Positions 44,016 through 51,447 of a stretch of 53,437 nt of DNA are shown piece by piece (within the stretch, counting starts at the first letter, position 1; each line of letters opens with the position of its first letter). Source of the stretch: Caldilineaceae bacterium (lineage in GTDB: Bacteria; Chloroflexota; Anaerolineae; Caldilineales; Caldilineaceae); assembly GCA_026989655.1 (NCBI GenBank), contig JALSIX010000112.1, positions 1-53,437 on the forward strand, in the 5' to 3' direction. The translations under genes and the position numbers were made by a program. The notes beneath the pieces are model-generated. The model searched no databases and was not told the origin of the DNA. It saw only the letters and a list, made by a program, of their open reading frames with translations.

Positions 44016-44816
44016 TCATGCCGGGGGCACGACGATGCGGTTGCCGAAGGCGTAGGGCCTTTGGAAGAGGCCGAGGGCGGCCAGCTCCTGGGCCGGCGGC
44101 GCCTGGGAGCTCCACCTTCGGCTGGGGATCCAGCCCTGTCGGCGCCGCAGATGGGCCGCGTGCTCGGCCACCTTCAGCGCCGCGATGGATGGGTCGATGA
44201 CCGGGACCCCCAGCTCGTCCTGGAGTTCCTGGTAGAAGCCGGTCTCCAGGGTACAGCCCAGGATGACGGCCTCTGCCCGGTCCTCCTGGACCGCGGCCCG
44301 GCCGGCCTGGACCAGCCGCTCCCGGGTGCAGTCGTGGTCCTGCTGGAACTCCACCACCCCCATCTCCACCGCGCGGAAGGAGCGGAGCTGGCGGCTGTAG
44401 CCGTATCCATGGACCGTGTTCTCCATCTGGTGGACCCACTTCCACCGTCCCACGACGATGGAGAAGCTGTTGGCCAGGCGGAGGGCCGTCTCGATGGAGG
44501 CATGGCAGGGCGCCACCACCACGGTGGTGTCCGAGATCTCCCGGGCGTCCAGCAGGCCCGTGTCGTAGAAGCAGCCGATAACCAGGGCGTCGAACCCCTC
44601 CCGGCCGGCCTGGACCGTGGCCTGCAGGATGTGGGGGAGCACCATGGCCTCGTAGGCCCGGTACTCGATGTGGGTGAAGGGCCCCACCGCGGGATCCAGG
44701 GAGGTCACGTGGACCTCGGTGGCCGGATGGCGGTGTTCCTCGGCCATCTGGGCGAAGAAGGCGTCATAGTCCCCGGTGCCCACGGGGTTCAGGAACATGA
44801 CCTTGATCGGTTCCAT
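44016..44816 (-). CDS. Asp/Glu/hydantoin racemase family protein
   Basis: 266 residues from the ATG at 44816. The two catalytic cysteines of cofactor-independent racemases are present: Cys82 in VIGCFYDTGLLD and Cys188 in [20 protein letters not shown] at the start and PVIDPSIAALKVAEHAA near 206 fit hydantoin racemases and allantoin racemase. It would interconvert D and L forms of a 5-substituted hydantoin or related ring before ring opening. Its start lies 53 bp inside the OppF-type gene in another frame. The EthD-like and HyuA/HyuB genes follow. Confidence 0.9.
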   Translation of the reverse strand: MEPIKVMFLNPVGTGDYDAFFAQMAEEHRHPATEVHVTSLDPAVGPFTHIEYRAYEAMVLPHILQATVQAGREGFDALVIGCFYDTGLLDAREISDTTVVVAPCHASIETALRLANSFSIVVGRWKWVHQMENTVHGYGYSRQLRSFRAVEMGVVEFQQDHDCTRERLVQAGRAAVQEDRAEAVILGCTLETGFYQELQDELGVPVIDPSIAALKVAEHAAHLRRRQGWIPSRRWSSQAPPAQELAALGLFQRPYAFGNRIVVPPA

Positions 44817-45825
44817 GGCGATCTCCGTTGGCGCTCTCGAGGGTGGGGGGGCCATCCGGGTAGAGATGGCAGCGGACGAAATGGCCCGGTGTGAGCTGGA
44901 TCATCTCCGGGTCCACCTGGGCACAGATCTCCATCCGATAGGGGCAGCGGAGGTGGAAGCTGCACCCTGGGGGGACGTTCACCGGGCTGGGGATCTCCCC
45001 GGTGGGCACGATCTTCTCCGGTTTCAGCCGCTCCTCCTCCTCGGAGATGACCGGGATCGCGGAGAGGAGCATCTGGGTGTAGGGATGTTGGGGAGCCTGG
45101 AAGAACTCCTGGGTGGGCGCGATCTCGCAGATCTTGCCCAGGTACATGATGGCCACCCGGTCGGCCACGTTGCGCATCAGGCTCAGGTCGTGGGTGATGA
45201 AGAGGTAGGAGAGGTGGAGCTCCCGCTGCAGGCGCAGGAGCAGGTGGATCACCTTGCCCTGGACCGAGACGTCCAGCGCGGAGGTGGGTTCGTCCAGCAG
45301 GATCACCGACGGCTCCGCGGCCAGGGCCCGGGCCACGGCCACGATCTGGCGCTCGCCGCCGCTCAGGGCCCGGGGATATTTGTAGAGGTATTCCAGGGGG
45401 AGCTCCACCATCTCCAGGAGCCGGGCCGTCTCCTCCAGGCGGTTGCCCACCTCGGGCCGGTGGATGCGCAGGGGCAGCTCCAGGATCTGTTTCACCGTGT
45501 GGCGGGGGTTCAGGGAGGAGCCCGGGTCCTGGAAGACGATCTGGATCTCCTTTTTCAGGTGGGCAGGGCGGCGGCCGTTGCGGTAGATGCTCTCGCCCCG
45601 GTACTCGATGCGGCCGGCCGTGGGCGCGTACATGCCCACGGTGGTGTAGGCCACGGTGCTCTTGCCCGAGCCCGACTCGCCCACCAGGCCCACGGTCTCC
45701 CCCTCCTGGATGTGGAAGGAGACCCCGTCCACGGCCTTCACGGTGATGGGCCGGCGTCGGCGCAGGTCTCGGTAGCCCACGGTGAAGTGCTTCTTCAGAT
45801 TCCTGTACTCCAGGATGGTCGCCAT
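44764..45825 (-). CDS. Oligopeptide/dipeptide ABC transporter ATP-binding protein (OppF-type), system 2
   Basis: 353 residues from the ATG at 45825 (GGAGAGG upstream). Walker [26 protein letters not shown], signature [16 protein letters not shown], Walker [21 protein letters not shown], and the oligo_HPY tail with cysteines ([23 protein letters not shown]). The normal family end is near HLYP; the remaining residues (ESANGDRHG... to RGHRGL) read through the start of the racemase gene in another frame, probably because the original stop was lost. Confidence 0.93.
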   Translation of the reverse strand: MATILEYRNLKKHFTVGYRDLRRRRPITVKAVDGVSFHIQEGETVGLVGESGSGKSTVAYTTVGMYAPTAGRIEYRGESIYRNGRRPAHLKKEIQIVFQDPGSSLNPRHTVKQILELPLRIHRPEVGNRLEETARLLEMVELPLEYLYKYPRALSGGERQIVAVARALAAEPSVILLDEPTSALDVSVQGKVIHLLLRLQRELHLSYLFITHDLSLMRNVADRVAIMYLGKICEIAPTQEFFQAPQHPYTQMLLSAIPVISEEEERLKPEKIVPTGEIPSPVNVPPGCSFHLRCPYRMEICAQVDPEMIQLTPGHFVRCHLYPDGPPTLESANGDRHGTDQGHVPEPRGHRGL

Positions 45826-45842
45826 CGCCTCTCTCCGTGGGA

Positions 45843-46844
45843 TCAGGGGGCCGGGGAACCCTGGGCCGGGTCGTAGAGGAAGCAGGCCACCTGGTGGTCC
45901 TGGTCCAGGGAGAAGGCCGGTGGTTTCTCCCGGCGACAGATCTCCATCGCGTGGGGGCACCGGGGGTGGAACCGGCACCCGGTGGGCGGGTCCAGGTAGT
46001 CGGGGATCCGGCCCGGGATGCCCGGTGCGATGCCGCCCCCGCTCAGCCGGGGCACCACCTCCATGAGCTGTTGGGTGTAGGGATGGCCGGGGTGGGTGAA
46101 GAGCTTGCGGGTGGGCGCGGACTCCACCATGGTCCCCGCGTACATGACGTAGACCCGGTCCGTGAGCTGGCGCACGATGCCCAGGCTGTGGCTGATGAGG
46201 ATGACCGAGGTGTTCCGTTCCTCCACCAGGTTGTGGAGCAGGCGCAGGACCTGGTCCTGGATGGTGACGTCCAGGGCCGTGCCCGGCTCGTCCGCGATGA
46301 GCAGCTCCGGCTTGGTGGCCAGGGCCATGGCGATGCAGATCCGCTGGCGCATGCCGCCGCTGAGCTGGACGGGATAGGCATCCAGCAGGCGGTCTGGGTC
46401 GGCCAGGGCCACCTCCTCCAGCGCGGCCAGGGCCGCGGCCCGGATCTCCCCGCGGTCGGCCCGGCGGCCCCAGTGGCTGCGGAGGACGGCCTCCAACTGC
46501 TGGCCCACGGTGAAGACCGGGTTCAGGGCCGCGGTGGGGTCCTGGAAGATCATGGAGATGCCCCGTCCACGGACCTGTTGCAGGGTTCGGGGGTCCATGG
46601 CGAGGATCTCCTGGCCTTTGAAGCGGATGGAGCCTCCGGTGATCTGGGCCGGGGGCATGGGCAACACCCGGAGGACGGCCTTCATGGTGCTGGTCTTGCC
46701 GCATCCGGTCTCGCCCACCAGCCCCACCTTCTCGCCGACGTGGACGTGGAGGTGGACGCCGTCCAGCACCTGGAGGGCGCCGCCGTACACCCGGTACTGC
46801 AGCCGCAGGTCGTGGATCTGGAGCAGGGGCGTGGGCCGGTCCAT
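45843..46844 (-). CDS. Oligopeptide/dipeptide ABC transporter ATP-binding protein (OppD-type), system 2
   Basis: 333 residues from the ATG at 46844, which shares a base with the OppC stop (TGATG) and has GGAGGA 6 bases upstream. Walker [22 protein letters not shown], signature QLSGGMRQRICIAMAL, Walker B LLIADEPGTALDVT (Gly where Thr is usual), ISHSLG and the oligo_HPY cysteines near the C-terminus. It works with OppF-2 to power the OppB/C-2 channel. Confidence 0.94.
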   Translation of the reverse strand: MDRPTPLLQIHDLRLQYRVYGGALQVLDGVHLHVHVGEKVGLVGETGCGKTSTMKAVLRVLPMPPAQITGGSIRFKGQEILAMDPRTLQQVRGRGISMIFQDPTAALNPVFTVGQQLEAVLRSHWGRRADRGEIRAAALAALEEVALADPDRLLDAYPVQLSGGMRQRICIAMALATKPELLIADEPGTALDVTIQDQVLRLLHNLVEERNTSVILISHSLGIVRQLTDRVYVMYAGTMVESAPTRKLFTHPGHPYTQQLMEVVPRLSGGGIAPGIPGRIPDYLDPPTGCRFHPRCPHAMEICRREKPPAFSLDQDHQVACFLYDPAQGSPAP

Positions 46845-47764
46845 CAGATCTCCTCCGCGGCGAAGAGATCCCGCAGGCCGTCGCCCAGGAGGTTGAAGCC
46901 CAGGACGATGACCACGATGGCCAGGGCCGGGAAGAGCGCGATCCACCAGAGGTCCGGCAGGTAGCGGGCGCCGTTGGCCACCATGGTGCCCAGCCCCGGC
47001 TTGGGGGGCTGCACCCCCAGGCCCACGAAGCTCAGGGAGGCGCCGATGAGGATGACCCAGCCCATGTCCAGGCTCATCTTGGTGAAGATGGGTGAGACAC
47101 AGTTGGGCAGGATCTCCCGGAAGAGGATGTGCCAGCGGCTGGCTCCCATGATCTCCGCGGAGACGGTGAAGTACTCGTTGCGCATCTGGGCGGTCAGGCC
47201 GTAGACCAGCCGGGTGTACCAGGGCCACCACATGAGGGAGACGGCCAGCATGGAGTTGAACAGGTTGGGCTCCAGCACCGAGGCGATGGCCAGGGCCAGG
47301 ATCAGGGGCGGCACGGCCAGGAAGATGTCCGTGACCCGCATGATGAGGGTGTCCACCCAGGTGCCGTGGTAGTAGCCGGCCAGCAGCCCCAACAGCACCC
47401 CGGGCGGCACCACCAGGGCCAGGACCACTACCCCCATGGTGAGGGAGAAGCGGAAGCCGAAGACGGTCCGGGTGAAGACATCTCGTCCTACCACGTCCGT
47501 GCCAAAGGGGTGCCTCAGGCTGGGGGGCTGCTTCGCGTTCTGGAAGTCGGTGAAGGGGCCGGCGTGTTCCGGATAGGGGGTCACGTAGGGCGCGAGGAGC
47601 GCGAGCAGCACGATGGTCGCGACGGTGATCAGCCCCACCACGGAGAGGGGGTTGTGGGAGAACTTGTACCAGGCCCGGCCCCAGTTCTCCCGGCGGCTGG
47701 CCCGCTCCAGCTCGCGCCAGGCCCTGGGAGAGGCCGCGGTCCGGGAAGGGTTCAGGGACGACAT
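46844..47764 (-). CDS. Oligopeptide/dipeptide ABC transporter permease (OppC/DppC-type), system 2
   Basis: 306 residues: basic N-terminal helix, OppC_N membrane segment (NPLSVVGLITVATIVLLALL), then RHPFGTDVVGRDVFTRTVFGFRFS, EAA loop SAEIMGASRWHILFREILPN, and the ending GDGLRDLF. Six membrane segments. It is 4 bp after OppB-2 and overlaps OppD-2 by one base, in a tightly packed operon. Confidence 0.94.
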   Translation of the reverse strand: MSSLNPSRTAASPRAWRELERASRRENWGRAWYKFSHNPLSVVGLITVATIVLLALLAPYVTPYPEHAGPFTDFQNAKQPPSLRHPFGTDVVGRDVFTRTVFGFRFSLTMGVVVLALVVPPGVLLGLLAGYYHGTWVDTLIMRVTDIFLAVPPLILALAIASVLEPNLFNSMLAVSLMWWPWYTRLVYGLTAQMRNEYFTVSAEIMGASRWHILFREILPNCVSPIFTKMSLDMGWVILIGASLSFVGLGVQPPKPGLGTMVANGARYLPDLWWIALFPALAIVVIVLGFNLLGDGLRDLFAAEEI

Positions 47765-47768
47765 GGTC

Positions 47769-48797
47769 TCATCTTCCCCGGGCGGTGCGGAGGCGGATGC
47801 GGGGATCCAGGTAGGCCACGGCCATGTCCACCAGGATGTTGGCCACGATGAAGACCACGCCCAACACCAGGATCACCCCGGCGATGGCGTTCAGGTCCTT
47901 GCGCAACATGGCGTTGATGCCGTAGCGGGAGATTCCCGGCCAGTTGAAGATGAGCTCCACCAGGAACGCGTTGCTCATGGTGGCTGCGAAGTCCAACCCC
48001 AGGATGGAGACCGTGGGGATCAGGGAGGGCTTGAGCAGGAACCGGTTCATGACCACCCGCTCCGGCACCCCCAGGGCCCGCAGGGCCGCGATGTAGTCCT
48101 TGCCCAGGTTGTCGGCCATGGCAGAGCGGGTGATGCGGGCCTGTTGGGCGATGGAGCCCATGGCCAGGGCCAGGGCCGGGGAGACGATGTGCTGCAGCGC
48201 GTCCCAGAAGACCTCCACCCGGCCGGTCAACAGGGCATCCACGGTGTAGAGGCCGGTGATCCGGGGCGGGGGCTGCAGCCCCTCGGTCAGCCGGCCCAGG
48301 GTGGGCAGCCAGCCCAGGGTGAAGCCGAAGACCAGCAGGAAGAGGATGGCCCAGACGAAGGAGGGGGTGACCACGCCCATATAGGAGAGGACCCGGACCA
48401 GGTTGTCCAGCCAGCGGTCCTTGTGCCGGGCGGAGACAGCCCCCAGGCCAACGCCCAGGATGGCCATCATCACCCCCGCGTAGAGGGCCAGCTCGAAGGT
48501 GGCCGGGAAGAGCTCCAGGATGTCCTGGGCCACGTTGCGCCGGGTCACCAGCGAGAGACCCAGGTCGCCCTGCACTGCATCCCGCAGCCAGTAGACGTAC
48601 TGGACCGGCAGCGGGTCGTTCAGGTGCATCTGCTCCCGCAGGTTGTCCACCACCCAGTCCGGGGCTCGGGCCCCCGCGGCGACCCGGGCCGGGTCGCCGG
48701 GCAGGATGCGGGAGATGACGAAGATCACCATGGACAGGCCGAGCAGCACCACCACCGAGTGGACGGCTCGGCGCACGATGAAGGCCGCGATCTGCAT
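47769..48797 (-). CDS. Oligopeptide/dipeptide ABC transporter permease (OppB/DppB-type), system 2
   Basis: 342 residues. N-terminal membrane helix (MQIAAFIVRRAVHSVVVLLG), RILPGDPARVAAG, QYVYWLRDAVQGDLGLS, EAA loop YIAALRALGVPERVVMNRFLLK, FNWPGISRYGINAM and the ending YLDPRIRLRTARGR. It lies 89 bp after the OppA-2 stop; the gap contains a perfect 12-bp hairpin that may lower permease expression relative to the receptor. Confidence 0.95.
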   Translation of the reverse strand: MQIAAFIVRRAVHSVVVLLGLSMVIFVISRILPGDPARVAAGARAPDWVVDNLREQMHLNDPLPVQYVYWLRDAVQGDLGLSLVTRRNVAQDILELFPATFELALYAGVMMAILGVGLGAVSARHKDRWLDNLVRVLSYMGVVTPSFVWAILFLLVFGFTLGWLPTLGRLTEGLQPPPRITGLYTVDALLTGRVEVFWDALQHIVSPALALAMGSIAQQARITRSAMADNLGKDYIAALRALGVPERVVMNRFLLKPSLIPTVSILGLDFAATMSNAFLVELIFNWPGISRYGINAMLRKDLNAIAGVILVLGVVFIVANILVDMAVAYLDPRIRLRTARGR

Positions 48798-48833
48798 GAG
48801 GACCTCGCTCGGTGGGGCCCGATGGAGGTTCCT

Positions 48834-48865
48834 GGGCGGCGTGGACCGTCCGATCCACGCCGCCC
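48834..48865. other. Perfect 12-bp intercistronic hairpin between OppA-2 and OppB-2 genes
   Basis: GGGCGGCGTGGA (48834-48845) and TCCACGCCGCCC (48854-48865) are exact reverse complements around an 8-base loop. There is no T-run on the minus strand after it. Its position matches that of the hairpin after the BMP lipoprotein gene. Confidence 0.75.
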
Positions 48866-48886
48866 AAGGTGGGAAGGAGCTACAGG

Positions 48887-50545
48887 CTACCTGTCGAGGC
48901 CGATGGCCGGGGCCCAGAGGTTGTAGCCCATGACCGGGATCACCTCACCCCGGGCAGCCGGCCAGTCCACATAGCTCTGGTAGGCGTGTTTCTCCACCTG
49001 GTCGTAGACGAAGATGGACGGGGCCCGCTCCGCCAGGTCCGCCTGGATGGCCCGGTACTTGGCGAAGCGCTCCTCCGGGTCCAGGGTGGCCAGGGCATCG
49101 TCGATGGCCGCGTCCAGCTCCGGATCCAGCAGCCACTCGTTCTGGGACCAGGTGGCCGCGGTGCTGGAGTGGTAGCGTTGCTTCAGCAGGGGCCCGGCCT
49201 CGGGCAGGTCCGAGGAGACGTAGATGCTCACCAGGTGGGGGCTGGTCTCCTGCTTGGAGGTGTTCTCCACCACCGAGAGCCAGGGCATGGAGACGATCTC
49301 CACCGGGATGCCGATCTCGGCCATGTTGGCCTGGAAGAGGAGGGCGAACTTCTCCTCGTCCGGCACCTCCGAGACCCACACGAACTCGATGGGGTAGTCC
49401 TGGATGGTGTCCGCGTACCGGCACTGGGCCAGCTCTTCCCGGGCCTTCTCCGGGTCGTAGGGGTAGGTCATCACCTCTGGGTTGTGGCCGCCCAGGGCCT
49501 TGGGCACGGGGCCCACCATGGCCGTGGTGCCCGGCCACTCCAGGCTCACCGCGGTGTCGTAGTCGAAGCCGTAGGAGAGGGCCCGGCGGCAGTGGAGGTC
49601 GTCCAGAGGGGGTAGCCGGTTGTTGAGCATGAAGTAGAAGCCGGTCATGTTGGAGAACGCGGCCACCTCCACGCCGTCGATCTGCTGCAGGGCCTCCAGG
49701 GACTCGATGGGCTGCCACTGGTCCGAGATGTCCAGCTCTCGGTTGGCCATCAGGGTGCGGACGGTGGCCGGCTCTGTGGCCGCGATCATGCGGAATTGGT
49801 CCGGCGCGTTGGGCACGAACTCGCCCCACCAGTCCTCGAACCGCTCCATGAGCAGGTACTCCTCCAGGGGAAACTCCACCACCCGATAGGGGCCGGAGCC
49901 CGCGTCGTGGGTCTGGAGGAACTCCTGGCCGTAGTCGCCGTTCTCCCCGTAGGGCCCCTCGGCCTTGGTGTTGGCCCGGACCCGATCCTCGTTCAGGATG
50001 TACAGACGGATGAGGCTGGGGAGGAAGAGTCCGTTGGGCTGGCTGAGGACGAACTCCACGGTGTAGTCATCCGGCGCGGAGACCCTCTCCACCACGCCGG
50101 TGAAGAGGTAGGCGAAGCCCTCGCCCACGGTGAGCAGCCGCTCCATGCTGTAGACCACGTCGCTGGCCTTCAGCTCGCTGCCGTCGTGGAACCGGACACC
50201 CTGCCGCAGGCGGAAGGTCCAGGTCAGGCCGTCCGGGGAGGTCTCCCAGCTCTCGGCCAGCCAGGGCTTCACGCCGCCGTCGGGCTCGGGGAAGACCAGG
50301 GTGTCGTACAGGTTGGCCAGGGCGGTGGCGCTGGAGAAGTCCGAGCCCATGGCCGGATCGATGTGGGTGGGCCAGGCAAAGGAGACCCGCAACACCTGGG
50401 TCTCGGGGGCCGTTGCCGGGCCGGCCCCCTGGGCGTCGGCCGCGGCCTGCTGGGGGGCCGGCGCGCTGGGCTGTTGGGGAGCAGCGCAGGCAGCCACCAG
50501 GACCAGGACGAGGACGGGGATGAGGGCGGCGAGGGGTCTTGGCAT
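48887..50545 (-). CDS. ABC transporter substrate-binding lipoprotein, family 5 (OppA/DppA-type), system 2
   Basis: 552 residues from the ATG at 50545 (AGGAGG upstream); the open frame reading in from further upstream is antisense. A Sec-type lipoprotein signal peptide ends VAAC (Cys20), followed by an Ala/Gln/Pro linker and the family 5 domain (RVSFAWPTHIDPAMG, WLAESWETSPDGLTWTFRLRQGVRFHDGS, SGPYRVVEF). It is the receptor for importer 2. A TATACT-type promoter and a palindrome lie just upstream. In contrast to OppA-1 it carries no twin-arginine motif. The ligand is unknown. Confidence 0.94.
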   Translation of the reverse strand: MPRPLAALIPVLVLVLVAACAAPQQPSAPAPQQAAADAQGAGPATAPETQVLRVSFAWPTHIDPAMGSDFSSATALANLYDTLVFPEPDGGVKPWLAESWETSPDGLTWTFRLRQGVRFHDGSELKASDVVYSMERLLTVGEGFAYLFTGVVERVSAPDDYTVEFVLSQPNGLFLPSLIRLYILNEDRVRANTKAEGPYGENGDYGQEFLQTHDAGSGPYRVVEFPLEEYLLMERFEDWWGEFVPNAPDQFRMIAATEPATVRTLMANRELDISDQWQPIESLEALQQIDGVEVAAFSNMTGFYFMLNNRLPPLDDLHCRRALSYGFDYDTAVSLEWPGTTAMVGPVPKALGGHNPEVMTYPYDPEKAREELAQCRYADTIQDYPIEFVWVSEVPDEEKFALLFQANMAEIGIPVEIVSMPWLSVVENTSKQETSPHLVSIYVSSDLPEAGPLLKQRYHSSTAATWSQNEWLLDPELDAAIDDALATLDPEERFAKYRAIQADLAERAPSIFVYDQVEKHAYQSYVDWPAARGEVIPVMGYNLWAPAIGLDR

Positions 50546-50650
50546 GGCGAACCTCCTGTGGGGTGATTCGTGGCGGCGGGTGCCCGCGCCGGAGGCCGGC
50601 GCGCACGGCTCCACGAAGCCGATCTCGTCCAAGGTGGGGGATCGCCATCC

Positions 50651-50679
50651 AGTATAGCCCGGTCTGGGGGGCACGTCAT
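50651..50679 (-). promoter_or_regulatory. Promoter of the opp-2 / racemase / HyuAB operon
   Basis: On the minus strand ATGACG (50679-50674) and TATACT (50656-50651) are 17 bases apart, about 100 bases upstream of the OppA-2 ATG. Operon genes downstream are tightly spaced, so this promoter could drive much of 35865-50545. Confidence 0.55.
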
Positions 50680-50699
50680 CGATCCAAAGACCCGAGCGA

Positions 50700-50719
50700 C
50701 CTGGGTCTTTTGACCCAGG
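50700..50719. promoter_or_regulatory. Perfect 8-bp palindrome upstream of the opp-2 promoter
   Basis: CCTGGGTC (50700-50707), loop TTTT, GACCCAGG (50712-50719). It lies 20 bp upstream of the -35 box and 65 bp after the regulator stop. It could be an activator site for the opp-2 promoter or a weak terminator stem for the regulator gene; no T-run follows on the minus strand. Confidence 0.4.
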
Positions 50720-50784
50720 CCACGGGCCCGGAGAGGGGACAATTGTCCTGGTTGGGGGGTGTCCGGGTCCGGGGCGGAGCCGGG

Positions 50785-51447
50785 CTACGGGCCGTCCAGG
50801 GAGGCGATGCCCTCTCGGAGGGCGTAGAGCGCGGCCTGGGTGCGGTTGGCCAGGTGGAGCTTGTGGAGGATGTTGCCCACGTGGTTGCGGACGGTCCGCT
50901 CGCTGATGACCAGGCGGCTCGCGATCTCCTGGTTGCTCAGCCCCTGGGCCACCAGGCGGAGGACCTGGATCTCCCGTTCCGTCAGGGGTTCTGGGGTCCT
51001 GGGAAGCTCCTGGTTGGGGCGGTTGAGCTCCTGGATGAGCTTGAACGCGATGGTGGAGTCCAGGGTGGGCACCCCCCGGTACACGTCCCGGATGGCCTGG
51101 AGGAGCTGCTCTGGGGAGGCGTCCTTGAGCAGGTAGCCTCGGGCTCCGGCCTTCATGGCCGGGAAGACCTTGTCGTCCTCCGCGAAGCTGGTCAGGGCCA
51201 GGATGCGGACGTGGGGATGGGTGCGGCTGATCTCCTGGATGGCCTGGATGCCGTCCTTGAAGGGCATGACCAGGTCCATGAGGACCACGTCCGGCCGGAG
51301 CTGTGCCACCAGGCGGATGGCCTCGAGGCCGTTTCCGGCCTCGCCCACCACCTCCATGCCGGGCTCGGTCGCGAGGAGGGCCTGGATGCCCTTGCGCACC
51401 ACGGCGTGGTCGTCCACCACCAGGATACGGATGGGGTCCGGGCTCAT
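50785..51447 (-). CDS. NarL/FixJ-type response regulator (2)
   Basis: 220 residues from the ATG at 51447, overlapping the kinase stop by 4 bp. Receiver domain: VDDH (11-14), phosphoacceptor Asp58 (VVLMDLVMPF), a Thr in ALTSF, Lys in YLLKD. LuxR-type helix-turn-helix at about 150-212 (LTEREIQVLRLVAQGLSNQEIA). It is a DNA-binding response regulator, partner of the PAS-GAF kinase. The divergence-free position directly upstream of the opp-2 promoter makes that operon a likely target. Confidence 0.94.
   Translation of the reverse strand: MSPDPIRILVVDDHAVVRKGIQALLATEPGMEVVGEAGNGLEAIRLVAQLRPDVVLMDLVMPFKDGIQAIQEISRTHPHVRILALTSFAEDDKVFPAMKAGARGYLLKDASPEQLLQAIRDVYRGVPTLDSTIAFKLIQELNRPNQELPRTPEPLTEREIQVLRLVAQGLSNQEIASRLVISERTVRNHVGNILHKLHLANRTQAALYALREGIASLDGP

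Noticed and set aside
50700-50719. Rho-independent terminator of the NarL regulator
   Set aside because: The stem has no T-run after it on the minus strand; it is kept as a palindrome of unknown role.
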